From a virus: a stretch of 28,442 nt of DNA. The translations under genes and the position numbers were made by a program. The stretch lies in the IMG/VR virus record IMGVR_UViG_3300049596_000006, positions 1-28,442 of that record; one strand, given 5' to 3'. A model generated the notes under the pieces. The model searched no databases and was not told the DNA's origin. It was given only the letters and a program-made list of their open reading frames with translations. Within the stretch, counting starts at the first letter, position 1. Each line of letters begins with the position of its first letter. Positions 15,698-25,006 of the stretch are shown here, one piece after another.

Positions 15698-15913
15698 TTA
15701 TCCTATCTTATCTAAAATGCGCTGCATGAGCGTTTTGAGTTCATTGATATCCTGCTTCATATTATTTATATCAGAAATCGAATCGTTGATTTCCTTTTGC
15801 TTATTACGTTTTCTTTTGTATGCTTGCAGTGCTGAAACATCAGCGTTCAGCACTGCATTGTTTTGCATGTCGCGCACGTATCCGGGCGCATCTTTCACTT
15901 TAGCGTAAATCAT
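15698..15913 (-). CDS. Small coiled-coil protein, 71 aa
   Basis: The 71-residue protein begins MIYAKVKDAPGYVRDMQNNAVLNADVSALQAYKRKR and ends in a long helix with heptad spacing (INDSISDINNMKQDINELKTLMQRIL), a likely coiled coil. Its start overlaps the stop of the 2219-aa gene by four bases (ATGA), so the two are probably translated together. Short genes of this type, with a basic middle and C-terminal coiled coil, recur beside large tail proteins in T4-like marine phages. The function is not known. It could be a minor virion component or an assembly helper. Confidence 0.7.
   Translation of the reverse strand: MIYAKVKDAPGYVRDMQNNAVLNADVSALQAYKRKRNKQKEINDSISDINNMKQDINELKTLMQRILDKIG
15763..15770 (-). 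promoter_or_regulatory. Possible internal late promoter before the 200-aa fibre gene
   Basis: The minus strand reads TATAAATA, an exact late-promoter match, within the codons for DINN of the 71-aa gene and 70 bases before the next start. It could raise fibre expression over the giant gene upstream, but the coding context makes chance plausible. Confidence 0.35.
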
Positions 15914-18900
15914 CTTTGCAACGCAATCGCTCTAAGTTCACGGACACGAGGCGGATTTGCACTAGTGTCGTTTGTTAATACAATTTTCACAGCGAAATAC
16001 TTGAAACCAATAAAGCGAGCTTTTCTTGAATTTCTATATTCTATGATATTAGAATTTGTTGTATTTGCACCTGAAAGCGAAGTGTTATTAAAGTCTGAAG
16101 TTTTATATGTCATTTCAAATATATCATCACGATTCTCGCTGCTTGAGTAACGAGTTTCAGCCGTAAAGCCTTCGCCAGTATCGCGCACCATAGGAATCCA
16201 ACGAGAATCTCCGAATGCGTCACTATCTTCAGCATTTAAGATTTTATAATATACATGCACATCAGAGCCAACTGGCTTGTATGCGCTCAGATACACGCGA
16301 AGATCTTCTGCATCTTGTCCGTCAGCTAGAGCTACTGTTCTTGTGATATATCTTGATTTTGAGATACCGCCACCAGAAACAAAATCTTCAGAGCTTCCGA
16401 TTTCTGCATTAGAACTAATCAAATTATTCGTTATAACAAGAGCGATTCTTTTCAGATCAATCGCAGGCGAAGCTGCAATATTTCTGCAGTCTAACTCATA
16501 CTTAATCACAGCTGAATTAGAAGAAAGCGTAGAAGCTTCTTGCGAATGGCTGAAGATAAATCGTGATGAGTTTAGATCAGTATCGCCATTGATATTGATG
16601 TTGAAATAAGCTGCATCTTTTGTCGTTGTACTAGTTGCCATTTTAGCATAGGCTGTGATGCTTGTGTTGGATGGCAATATACTGGCTGTAAACAAATTTA
16701 AATTGTCTACAGTCAACTTATCTGTTGTAGCTATTCTAGCAGAATATCCTTCATCCTGTCCGCGAACGAACGTACCTGTTGAGAAATATCTTCCAGTAGT
16801 ACAAGCAGATACATTCAAAAACGAACTGTTCGCAACATATAATTTAGTGTTTGCATAGTTAGCCGTATCTACAAGTGATATTCTACCAACAGGTGTCACA
16901 GCAGAAGTAATGTTTCCTGTTGAATTACCTACGATTGCTCCAGTGAACCAATTGCTGTTACGCACGCGAATAAACTCACCTGCTTGGAATTTCTTACTCA
17001 GAGTAACATTCTTAACTCTAATCTGACTAGCTGAAAAAGAAGTAACAGTTCCCACTGCGTTAGACGTGGCTCCATGAATATATGTTGTTCCATTGGCTAC
17101 AAACAAAGTTTTTGTATTAGCGAACGTACCTCTAATTGTAGTTTCGCCGTGGATAATTTCACCAATCTTAGAATATACTCCAGAAGTATTTGCGAGTGTA
17201 AATATTTCACGATTTTCATTCTTAACAATCAGATTACCAACCTGAGACTTATCAAACTCAGCATAATATGCTGTGAATTTTAAATCTTCATTTTGTACAG
17301 GAGTCCATGTTCTCATGTTAGCTGAGATGAATAGAGTACCTGTTGCTGGTTGTTCGGTTACACGAGAACCCGTAGCGATATCTTCTTCACCAAGAACAGC
17401 TGTGAACACATTATAGTTCGGATTAGTTCCTCCCGGTATAATAACAACAGCATATTCCATTCCATCTGTTAGATAAACTGGCGATGGGAAATACACTGGT
17501 GATGCTGCTGTACCATCTTCACTTGTGTTGATATCAGAAGCGGGTACAATAACACGACTGAATGGTACTATCTTTGCTGTGATACCACCAGAAATTGAAT
17601 CAACTTCTCGCAATTCAACTGTTACGGGTAATGATGCGTCTTTCGTAGAGAAAAACAAATCTATCTTCGTCAGATAAATGCCGCTCGTTCCTGTTTTCGT
17701 TGACAATATTCCAGAAATGATCATTGTTTGTGAAACAGGATCTTGTCCTCCGCCCCTACTAACCCAATCACCGGTCTTCCCTTGTTGAACTGCTTGATCT
17801 ATAGGAATCTCGCGACCCTTACGATCAACTACTACTTCCGGCGGTGGCGGCGGCGGCGGCGGATCTGGAGGCACATCCGGCGGTGGTGGCGGCGGTGGTG
17901 GCGGAGGTGGCGGTGGTGCCGGCGGTGGCGGCGGCGGCGGAGGAGGACCCGGAGGTGGTGGCGGCGGAGGAGGACCCGGAGGTGGCGGTGGTGCCGGTGG
18001 TGGCGGAGGTGGTGGTGGTGGAGGTGGCACGTAAGGTGGTGGTGGTGGCGGAGCTGGTGTTGTACCAATCACGCGACTACCAGAAGTACTCGTTGATCCA
18101 GCTGCAAAAACTTGTTGAGTTTCTGTTAAAGTGCTTGAGCTTATAGAAGGCCTACGAGTTGAAATCGTTAAGTCAGATACGCCTTGCTGCAAACCAGAAG
18201 CACTATAATCAATTTCAGCAGAAGTAGTGAATGCTCCGTATGTTTGAGAATTAGTTGGACTATCACTGATTCTTAAGCGTTTTGTTCCTGTTGTAAATTT
18301 TAGAGTTCCGTCGTTAGGAATTCTAAACAAGAAATATGTATTGCCGCTATTATTTGTATATGTAGCAGTGCCTTCTTTAAATATAGAATTAACAGCAGCA
18401 CCAGTCGCAGGATCCTTCAATCTATTATTATATTCAGTTGAGTTTATTGGAGTAATGTAATTGCTTACATTGACCCCATCAAAGAACGCATAGATTCTGC
18501 TTGACGGCTTTAATCCTTCCGCTTTAACGAATAGAATTCTAGAACGCATATACGGTATAAGACTTGTATCAACAACAACTTGTCCTGCAGTTTCAGTCGT
18601 AACAGATCCAATAACACCAGGTTTTGTTGCTGTACGCGCTTCTGTTGTGGGTGTTGAAAATACTGTTTCGGTCGAAAAATTCTGAATCGTTTCAGTTGAT
18701 CCGTCGGGTAACGTTCTTGTAGTAGTTTCTCCGAGAGTTTCCTTATTGCTAACAATAGTAGGAGTGCCGGTAAACGTGCGCTCCCATGCGCCGTACTCTG
18801 TTTGCCACGGACCGTTTAAGTAGTTCCAATTATCTTGCGTGTTTTCTACGTTGACTACAATGTTTGGTTTCTTAGTAGTGTCGAACCAGTAATCGTTGTC

Positions 18901-21900
18901 GGGCTCTAATATTACAGAACCTTTCCAATTATAATATGCTCCAGCACAATTTCTTGTTGTAGTAGCATATGGTTGCTGAACAAGAATCTTATGCGAATAT
19001 GGTAGCGTTACTAGATCGCCGGATTCAATTTGCTGCACAGAAACGATTGTAGCTGATGCCACAGAACCAGTTACTGAAACACCAGGTGTAAAGTTACCTG
19101 TTGCATTTTCTATGTAGAGTTTGGTTGTTAATATAATTGTTCCACCAGAAACAGTCGACTTATTAACAGCTGTTCTGAGCTTGGCTGTAAATGCTCCTGC
19201 AGTTACAGTTTCACCATCTATGAACGCAGGACTTGGATGCCCTGAGATAGATATTATCTGATCTCTAGATACTCCGGAAGGTGTTACGTTCGTGCGAACA
19301 ACATTGGTAGAATCACCCGAGTAATTGAGCTGAACTTGATCCAGCGCAAATAGTGGGCGCATTTCGCCTTTAACTTTATCGATAGAAATTTTATAATTAA
19401 GATCGAATACGTTACCAATATTATGTCCAACAAATCCATCAACTAAAATACCATTCTTAAAACGATCTAGACCATTTTCATCTGGAATGAGCAGATCTTT
19501 AGAATTCTTTTCAAGCAAAGTCAATGCAGTAAGATATTCTAAGCGATCGATACGATCACGCAGAGCACCAATATCACGCATTGTGAATCGTTCGTTCTTA
19601 AGGCGTTTAATTGTGTTTGTTAGATCCGGACGATTAATTGCTCTACCGACATCTTCTGTTAACGAAGGATATGGCGCGAGAGAAATTACAGCGAGCGTCA
19701 TTGCATCGTCTGGTGCATACGGAGTAACCGGATTGAGCGAAGGTACTCCTCGCGTCACGTTGATAGCGCCTTCTTTCGTGAGAGAAATGATGTCTTTTCT
19801 CTTCATATAGTAAGAAAGATCTGTGGTAAAATCTTGCCCCGTAGGCGAAAAATGTAATCCAGACACGCCACCGGACTGGAAAGTCGTGCTTGCAATAGGA
19901 TTGAGTGATATATTAGTAAGAGAAGTTACCGAGTTGGCAGTATCAGATATTCTTGGGCGAATATCAATACAATTTCTTAAATCATATTTTATGCCTGAAC
20001 TAGGCGAAGTGAATGTGGGGATTTCGTAGGTAAAGATTTTTGTTGTATCTGTTCCTGCGTTCGTATCGTCGACTGGATACGAATCTACTGAAAGATATCC
20101 AACGCCAGTAGCATAACTGTGCGTGAAGTGATCGAGTTTTACAAGAAGGCGATCAGTTGATCCCAAAGTAAGACCTGTGCCGGGTTTCTTAACTAGCTTG
20201 GCGTGATCATAGTAAGAATCTTTCATGCCAGAATTGAGTGTGAAGTATTGGGTTACATCTTCACCTTCGGTCGTAGCAGTAAAATTAGATCCAGTCTTTT
20301 TGCGAACAGAAACTAGACGGAATCCGTCGGACAATCCAAGTGGCCATGGTCCAGTTGTATTACCAGAATATGCACCAGCTCCCATCGACACAGTGTTACC
20401 CGTTCGAATACTTACAAGACGATTGCGAGCAGCAATTTTAGCAGCTTCTTGTCCATCAATTTTATTGAACGTAGCTATAACCGTAGCAGTTACAGACGCG
20501 CCAAGAGTTTCATTAATATCTAAGAGAGCTTGACGAGAAGGAGTGCCCGATATAGTAATAGAGCGATTGCCATCGCGCCCAACACCACCCATATCAATAA
20601 CTTGACCGGGCTTGAAACGCTTAAACAGCGGCATTCCTGTTTTTGTTGCATTCGCAACTTTTACGAGATTAAGCGTCGTGTTATTCGTAACCGTGCTAAC
20701 AACATAATCTGCGTTGTTAGAAACGTGAATTATGTCGCCAGGATTGACTTGGGTCAGGAATGCTGTTCCAACACCGGTTATTGTATTTGAACCGTTTAGC
20801 GAAGAAATAGTTCCTGTTAGAGAAGAAGTATTGGCTGTACCCCTAATAACAACATAAAAATCTGTTCTTGTTGCAGCGTCACTCAGAACACCAGAACCGT
20901 CAAAAGTTTCTGAGTCTGTTCCAGAGTTAATCGTAGCTTGTCCATTAGTATCAAATGTAAATTCTATTGATCTATAGAAAGAAAAATCATTATTGATATT
21001 ATCGCTCGTGTTGCGAAGTTTTCTAACTGAAGGAGCTGGTAAACGAAATACTCCTCTATCAAACGACGCATCTGTTACTGAAGTATTTGTCCCATTTGAA
21101 CTCAATACGTCAGCCTTACCGTCGATTGTTGCGTCATAGCTGATATTTTGAACTTCGGAAAAAGAATTTCTTGCGTTCATATTAATATCTGTAAGATACA
21201 ATTTATACTGCGCGCTAGGTAGACCCGGAGTACCCGTATAGTGCTCCAATCCGCGGACGCGAGCTGTTCCTATAGAAACGCCCGGAAGAGAACCAGATGA
21301 AAATGCGCCGGTCGTCACAGAGTTAGCTTGATTAGTTCTAAGAGTCACTAGACTTTGTTGATCTAAATCCCATAAACCAACGACATTATCAACAATAACA
21401 TAATTACCGTAATCTATCAGAGCTTTAGCAGATTCTAATGACTCAAAATCTGTAGCCTTTCCAAAAGCAGTTTTACTAGATACGATCTTTTCAATATCGT
21501 ATCCTTTGATGTATGCTTTACCCGGAGCAACTGATGCAATCAAGAGTGCAGAGTTTCCGCCAACTGAAGCTGAAAATGCTCCGCCATTATTAGCAGTCTT
21601 AAGATGCTCCTGAATAGTCGTACTAAATCCGCTGACGATATAGTCACCAGATTCATCAGATGTTCTTTGTGCGATGTAATCGCGGATTTTTGAATATTGA
21701 GTCTTATTGGATATTGATTGAACAAGACCATTGTCAATTCGTATCAATTCGACGAATGTATTGGATACTGCAGTCGTTAACGCAACTTTACCAATTGAAG
21801 CTACCAGTTTCAGACGCGCAGCGCCTGGAGCAGCATAATTGTACGATCCTTGAGCTGGATCAAGCAATGTTTCATCAGTTTGTTCTGTAACGATAGATTC

Positions 21901-22569
21901 TGTAACATCATAACCAACGCGATATGAAGGAAATTGCGAATATCTTTCAAGAATAAGAGTTTGACTAGGGACTCGAATGAAGTGATCTTTAGCAAACACT
22001 ACGCCTGATTCAAACGTAATTGCAGAACCAAATCCTGTCGCGTTACCAAGAGAAGTCTTAATCGTGTTGGCTGTAATTATAGTATTACCAACAGCTCTCA
22101 AGATTTCATTATTAGCAAATTTAATATAGCCAGTGGTAGTGTTAGAAGCAACATACTTAATGAACAATGTTTTAAAATTAGGCGTATTAGCTTGAGAACC
22201 CTCAATGCTGTTTATAACGAAAGCTAATACACCAGATGTTGCGCCCTTAACAACCTTATTGTTAAAGTTAGTCAGCGCGACTGTGTTTGCTCCTGTAGAC
22301 GTATTGTCCATCAATTTGACATACGCATAATTAGAATCATAATTCATCTCAAGACCGCGGACCGTAGAACCTTCTTTGAAGATGTGTTCTGCGAATCTAT
22401 CGATCTGATTTTGCATAATAGTCTGCATCTGAGTCAATTCGCGACCCTGAACAGCCAACCCTGGACGGAAAAGAATTCTATGGAAATTCTTCGTTTCGTC
22501 GAAGTCGTCGTAGTACGGTTCTACGTTGAAGTTCGTAGAGAGCGTAACTGAATTAGACTGTGCAGCCAT
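15910..22569 (-). CDS. Giant baseplate/tail protein with DUF4815-type N-terminus and poly-proline arm
   Basis: This 2219-residue protein is the largest in the window. The N-terminus (FNVEPYYDDFDETKNFHRILFRPGLAVQGRELTQMQTIMQNQIDRFAEHIF) matches the DUF4815 family of large phage baseplate and fibre proteins. Residues about 577-648 hold the small beta module shared with neighbours. A helical segment (GALRDRIDRLEYLTALTLLEKNS) lies near 1010. Residues 1505-1577 are a proline arm (63 of 73 Pro). After it come a beta domain (YLTKIDLFFSTKDASLPVTVELREV) and a C-terminal sandwich-type region ending FKYFAVKIVLTNDTSANPPRVRELRAIALQR. It follows gp8-like, where T4 has gp9/gp10, so it probably serves at the baseplate edge as fibre or pin. 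AAGG lies 8 bases before the ATG. The exact T4 equivalent is uncertain. Confidence 0.75.
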   Translation of the reverse strand: MAAQSNSVTLSTNFNVEPYYDDFDETKNFHRILFRPGLAVQGRELTQMQTIMQNQIDRFAEHIFKEGSTVRGLEMNYDSNYAYVKLMDNTSTGANTVALTNFNNKVVKGATSGVLAFVINSIEGSQANTPNFKTLFIKYVASNTTTGYIKFANNEILRAVGNTIITANTIKTSLGNATGFGSAITFESGVVFAKDHFIRVPSQTLILERYSQFPSYRVGYDVTESIVTEQTDETLLDPAQGSYNYAAPGAARLKLVASIGKVALTTAVSNTFVELIRIDNGLVQSISNKTQYSKIRDYIAQRTSDESGDYIVSGFSTTIQEHLKTANNGGAFSASVGGNSALLIASVAPGKAYIKGYDIEKIVSSKTAFGKATDFESLESAKALIDYGNYVIVDNVVGLWDLDQQSLVTLRTNQANSVTTGAFSSGSLPGVSIGTARVRGLEHYTGTPGLPSAQYKLYLTDINMNARNSFSEVQNISYDATIDGKADVLSSNGTNTSVTDASFDRGVFRLPAPSVRKLRNTSDNINNDFSFYRSIEFTFDTNGQATINSGTDSETFDGSGVLSDAATRTDFYVVIRGTANTSSLTGTISSLNGSNTITGVGTAFLTQVNPGDIIHVSNNADYVVSTVTNNTTLNLVKVANATKTGMPLFKRFKPGQVIDMGGVGRDGNRSITISGTPSRQALLDINETLGASVTATVIATFNKIDGQEAAKIAARNRLVSIRTGNTVSMGAGAYSGNTTGPWPLGLSDGFRLVSVRKKTGSNFTATTEGEDVTQYFTLNSGMKDSYYDHAKLVKKPGTGLTLGSTDRLLVKLDHFTHSYATGVGYLSVDSYPVDDTNAGTDTTKIFTYEIPTFTSPSSGIKYDLRNCIDIRPRISDTANSVTSLTNISLNPIASTTFQSGGVSGLHFSPTGQDFTTDLSYYMKRKDIISLTKEGAINVTRGVPSLNPVTPYAPDDAMTLAVISLAPYPSLTEDVGRAINRPDLTNTIKRLKNERFTMRDIGALRDRIDRLEYLTALTLLEKNSKDLLIPDENGLDRFKNGILVDGFVGHNIGNVFDLNYKISIDKVKGEMRPLFALDQVQLNYSGDSTNVVRTNVTPSGVSRDQIISISGHPSPAFIDGETVTAGAFTAKLRTAVNKSTVSGGTIILTTKLYIENATGNFTPGVSVTGSVASATIVSVQQIESGDLVTLPYSHKILVQQPYATTTRNCAGAYYNWKGSVILEPDNDYWFDTTKKPNIVVNVENTQDNWNYLNGPWQTEYGAWERTFTGTPTIVSNKETLGETTTRTLPDGSTETIQNFSTETVFSTPTTEARTATKPGVIGSVTTETAGQVVVDTSLIPYMRSRILFVKAEGLKPSSRIYAFFDGVNVSNYITPINSTEYNNRLKDPATGAAVNSIFKEGTATYTNNSGNTYFLFRIPNDGTLKFTTGTKRLRISDSPTNSQTYGAFTTSAEIDYSASGLQQGVSDLTISTRRPSISSSTLTETQQVFAAGSTSTSGSRVIGTTPAPPPPPPYVPPPPPPPPPPPAPPPPPGPPPPPPPPGPPPPPPPPPAPPPPPPPPPPPPPDVPPDPPPPPPPPEVVVDRKGREIPIDQAVQQGKTGDWVSRGGGQDPVSQTMIISGILSTKTGTSGIYLTKIDLFFSTKDASLPVTVELREVDSISGGITAKIVPFSRVIVPASDINTSEDGTAASPVYFPSPVYLTDGMEYAVVIIPGGTNPNYNVFTAVLGEEDIATGSRVTEQPATGTLFISANMRTWTPVQNEDLKFTAYYAEFDKSQVGNLIVKNENREIFTLANTSGVYSKIGEIIHGETTIRGTFANTKTLFVANGTTYIHGATSNAVGTVTSFSASQIRVKNVTLSKKFQAGEFIRVRNSNWFTGAIVGNSTGNITSAVTPVGRISLVDTANYANTKLYVANSSFLNVSACTTGRYFSTGTFVRGQDEGYSARIATTDKLTVDNLNLFTASILPSNTSITAYAKMATSTTTKDAAYFNININGDTDLNSSRFIFSHSQEASTLSSNSAVIKYELDCRNIAASPAIDLKRIALVITNNLISSNAEIGSSEDFVSGGGISKSRYITRTVALADGQDAEDLRVYLSAYKPVGSDVHVYYKILNAEDSDAFGDSRWIPMVRDTGEGFTAETRYSSSENRDDIFEMTYKTSDFNNTSLSGANTTNSNIIEYRNSRKARFIGFKYFAVKIVLTNDTSANPPRVRELRAIALQR
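17839..18057 (-). repeat. Poly-proline-coding low-complexity tract inside the 2219-aa gene
   Basis: 73 codons, of which 63 are proline (CCA, CCG and CCT mixed), are broken by single Ala, Gly, Val, Tyr or Asp residues. The longest pure run is 13 prolines. The peptide should form a stiff polyproline-II rod of roughly 20 nm if extended. At the DNA level it is a GC-rich trinucleotide tract prone to in-frame slippage. Confidence 0.9.
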
Positions 22570-22581
22570 GATACCTTCCGA

Positions 22582-24384
22582 TTAAAAATTGATTACTAAT
22601 TTAACGTCTTCAGTTTGTTCAAGAGATCTTGTTACTGGAGGTTTATTTTCAGTATATATGACCAAACCAGTGAATGGTTTCATAGCAGGGAGAGTGACAA
22701 GCTGAACGTTAGCTGTTCGCGTAGAAGTAGAACCGCGAACAGTTTCTCCTGCAATAAATCTAGATCCGGTGCCATTTGTAATTACACGGACAAGCTTGAG
22801 AACACCTTGAGTTCTAGCTGCGTTCGTGTTTGCAAAATATAATAATCTACCGGTAGCCTTGCTCACATCGCCTGTAATAAGTTCGTCAGCATAAAAATCA
22901 CCAGATACTTCAGCAACTGTTACACGCAAAGTTTGATCAATAGCTGAAGCTGTAGCATTTGCTCCGTTATTCAACTTAGGATTTTGTAACACACCGATTA
23001 TGCGGAAATCGTTGTTTGTCGGAAACGTGTTAGATTCTGAACCAGAAACTCTAACGCTCATCATCACTCGACTTCCGTATAATTCATCTACTGCATCGCG
23101 ACCATGACCACCTACCGGAGATATAACAGCTTTAGCAACAGCACCGTATCCATATGAAGAATTCGCTGTGATAGTCACATTAGCCGTTGAGTATGAACGA
23201 CCCTGTGAAACAATTGTAATTTTTCGAACTTGGCCACCAACAGTATTAGAAACATATGCTGTTGCTCGTGATACAGTAGATCCTCCACTGTCACCACTAA
23301 TTGTAACAAGCGGCGAAACAATATATCTACTGGATGTTGTAGGAGCCGTAGTAAATGCGCCATTAACAACAACAAGATTATTAGCACCGTAATATTTAAC
23401 AATCTTACGAAGTTGACCTACACCAGCACCAGAAGAAATGAATATTCCAGATCCATTGTAGACATCATCAATGCCGCTTGCTTCAGTATTCAGATTAACT
23501 AAAAGTTTACTTGTAACATAAGAAAATGTATTAGTTACACTAAGATATCCAGAACCGTTAGTCACAAGAGTGATGCTATGTATGGCTCCATTTGCAGCAG
23601 AAGTTTGCACATCCCATTGATCTGTGCTATCATCCGAAGTTAATGTTTGCACTGGGACATGATCTGATGTAAGGAATTTTAATGCACGACCAGAAGTAAC
23701 AGTGTACATATATTTCCAACGATATCCGTCAGCTGTTGAAATAATATCATTCGTCACAATGCCGGTTGGCTGAATGACAGAAGAAGTCCCTCTATTATTA
23801 TCAATACATTTATATACATTGCATGCGCTAGTGAAAACATAAAATTGAGAATTTTCAAGATTTGCGTTTGTGTCTGAATATGCAGTATAGACTGTATTGT
23901 TAGTCCAGTTATATCTTGGAATAACATGAGAAACGTCTGACGTTTGAATTCGTTTAGCGGATATCATATTGCGCCAAATATCAAAATATGTATCTTGATA
24001 TGTGTCCACTGGATTAGGAGGATTGTTTTCACTAAACGCTTTACGGATAAACGCAGCAGATGATGTAGTAACTGTTGTCGAAGGACGAACAGCTGAAATG
24101 AAAGTCTGAGCGCCAATAACAGAATGCACTCGAAGATTGTATGCAGTACCATCTACTCGTACAATGTCACCAGCAGCAAGTTCTGCATTAAAAACAGTCC
24201 CATAACCTATTACGGTATTAGAAGAGCTAGAAAGTTTAACTGTTCCTGTAATAGGAATAGAATTGGCAAAAGCAAAATTCTTTCCGATGAAATAATAATA
24301 TCGAGTAGGCACAGATTCACTGAACGATTCAAAAAATTGAACCGCGTTATGAATTCTAAAATGGCGTGTTACGAGTGTGGTCAT
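22582..24384 (-). CDS. 8: Baseplate wedge protein, gp8-like
   Basis: The 600-residue protein is called gp8-like from synteny and from family-style segments: the N-terminal RHFRIHNAVQFFESF with YYYFIGKNF, the central DTYFDIWRNMISAKRI, YVFTSACNVYKCIDNN and the DGYRWKYMYTV motif. T4 gp8 is only 334 residues. Here the length comes from a beta module at 45-115 shared with the gp7-like protein and from C-terminal repeats of the GSGY/GRSYSTANVTI kind. In T4, gp8 dimers join the wedge core and outer baseplate. The ATG overlaps the TAA of the 195-aa gene (TAATG). The gp8 assignment is likely but the C-terminal half is not T4-like. Confidence 0.7.
   Translation of the reverse strand: MTTLVTRHFRIHNAVQFFESFSESVPTRYYYFIGKNFAFANSIPITGTVKLSSSSNTVIGYGTVFNAELAAGDIVRVDGTAYNLRVHSVIGAQTFISAVRPSTTVTTSSAAFIRKAFSENNPPNPVDTYQDTYFDIWRNMISAKRIQTSDVSHVIPRYNWTNNTVYTAYSDTNANLENSQFYVFTSACNVYKCIDNNRGTSSVIQPTGIVTNDIISTADGYRWKYMYTVTSGRALKFLTSDHVPVQTLTSDDSTDQWDVQTSAANGAIHSITLVTNGSGYLSVTNTFSYVTSKLLVNLNTEASGIDDVYNGSGIFISSGAGVGQLRKIVKYYGANNLVVVNGAFTTAPTTSSRYIVSPLVTISGDSGGSTVSRATAYVSNTVGGQVRKITIVSQGRSYSTANVTITANSSYGYGAVAKAVISPVGGHGRDAVDELYGSRVMMSVRVSGSESNTFPTNNDFRIIGVLQNPKLNNGANATASAIDQTLRVTVAEVSGDFYADELITGDVSKATGRLLYFANTNAARTQGVLKLVRVITNGTGSRFIAGETVRGSTSTRTANVQLVTLPAMKPFTGLVIYTENKPPVTRSLEQTEDVKLVINF
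24040..24252 (-). other. Shared beta module, copy in gp8-like protein
   Basis: Residues 45-115 (ITGTVKLSS...VIGYGTVFNAELAAGDIVRV...LRVHSVIGAQTF) align almost without gaps with residues 339-410 of the gp7-like protein. The shared core is T-G-T-V, G-x-G-T-x-F-N-x-E-L-A, G-D-I-V-R and L-R-V-H-S-x-x-G-A-Q-T-F. Confidence 0.75.
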
Positions 24385-24971
24385 TATGCTGAAGCTGTAT
24401 ATGTTATGTTTAAGGTGTCGCCGCTAGTGATGACTTTATCACCACCAGTAAACAATCCAGCCGAATAGAGCGTCCCTGTACTTCCAGCCTTGGTCGCGTT
24501 GTTAGCAATAAAAGCTCCCTTTACAGTACCGTCTACTGTGATAGAAAAAATAACAGCATTAGAAGTAGCCTTAGAGCCACTAGATGACGCAGCAAACGTA
24601 ATTAAGCGACGAGTTGTTTGACTATATCCAGGCGCTCTAGCATTATTTGCGCCAGACTCTTTCCACCCAGAATGAGATGACAAAGTATCTGCTGCGGCAA
24701 CGGCCGAATAGCCATTAGCAACAATCAATCCCATATACCAAGTTGTTGTTCCAACACTAACAGCTGTAGCGCCAAGATAGGTATTAAGAAGGGCGTTTTT
24801 ACCTGCCGTGGTAACAAGATTGTTAAATCCTTCTTCCCATTTAGTTTCGCCGTTCTGTCCCTTACAGCTAACGGTAAAATATCCATGCAGATCCACTGAT
24901 TCTTTTTGTCCACTTCCTCGTGAAACAATAACGCTAGTAGAATCGCCGGGATTAATCTTTTCAATCGACAT
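24384..24971 (-). CDS. Virion-type protein of 195 aa between gp7-like and gp8-like
   Basis: The 195-residue protein begins MSIEKINPGDSTSVIVSRGSG. It has KWEEGFNNLVTTAGKNALLNTYLG, then WYMGLIVANGYSAVAAADTLSSHSGWKES, ARAPGYSQTTRRLITFAASS, and a beta C-terminus of the TLYSAGLFTGGDKVITSGDTLNITYT kind. I recognise this fold pattern from small structural proteins of many unrelated tailed phages, where it is listed as structural or hypothetical. It is an addition to the T4 order, which runs gp7 then gp8 directly. It has its own TATAAATA box 28 bases before the start, so it may be made in higher amounts than the wedge proteins around it. Its place in the particle is unknown. Confidence 0.7.
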   Translation of the reverse strand: MSIEKINPGDSTSVIVSRGSGQKESVDLHGYFTVSCKGQNGETKWEEGFNNLVTTAGKNALLNTYLGATAVSVGTTTWYMGLIVANGYSAVAAADTLSSHSGWKESGANNARAPGYSQTTRRLITFAASSSGSKATSNAVIFSITVDGTVKGAFIANNATKAGSTGTLYSAGLFTGGDKVITSGDTLNITYTASA

Positions 24972-24998
24972 TCAGAGCTCCTGAATAATAGTTCTCAA

Positions 24999-25006
24999 TA
25001 TTTATA
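24999..25006 (-). promoter_or_regulatory. Late promoter for the 195-aa virion protein (TATAAATA)
   Basis: The minus strand reads an exact TATAAATA. Its near edge is 28 bases from the start at 24971, in the short gap after the gp7-like gene. Both spacing and sequence match the other late promoter candidates in the window. Confidence 0.65.

Noticed and set aside
17743-18146. Trp/Arg-rich and Ala/Val-rich plus-strand frames opposite the poly-proline tract
   Set aside because: They are low-complexity reflections of proline codons, with composition unlike any real protein and no start signals.
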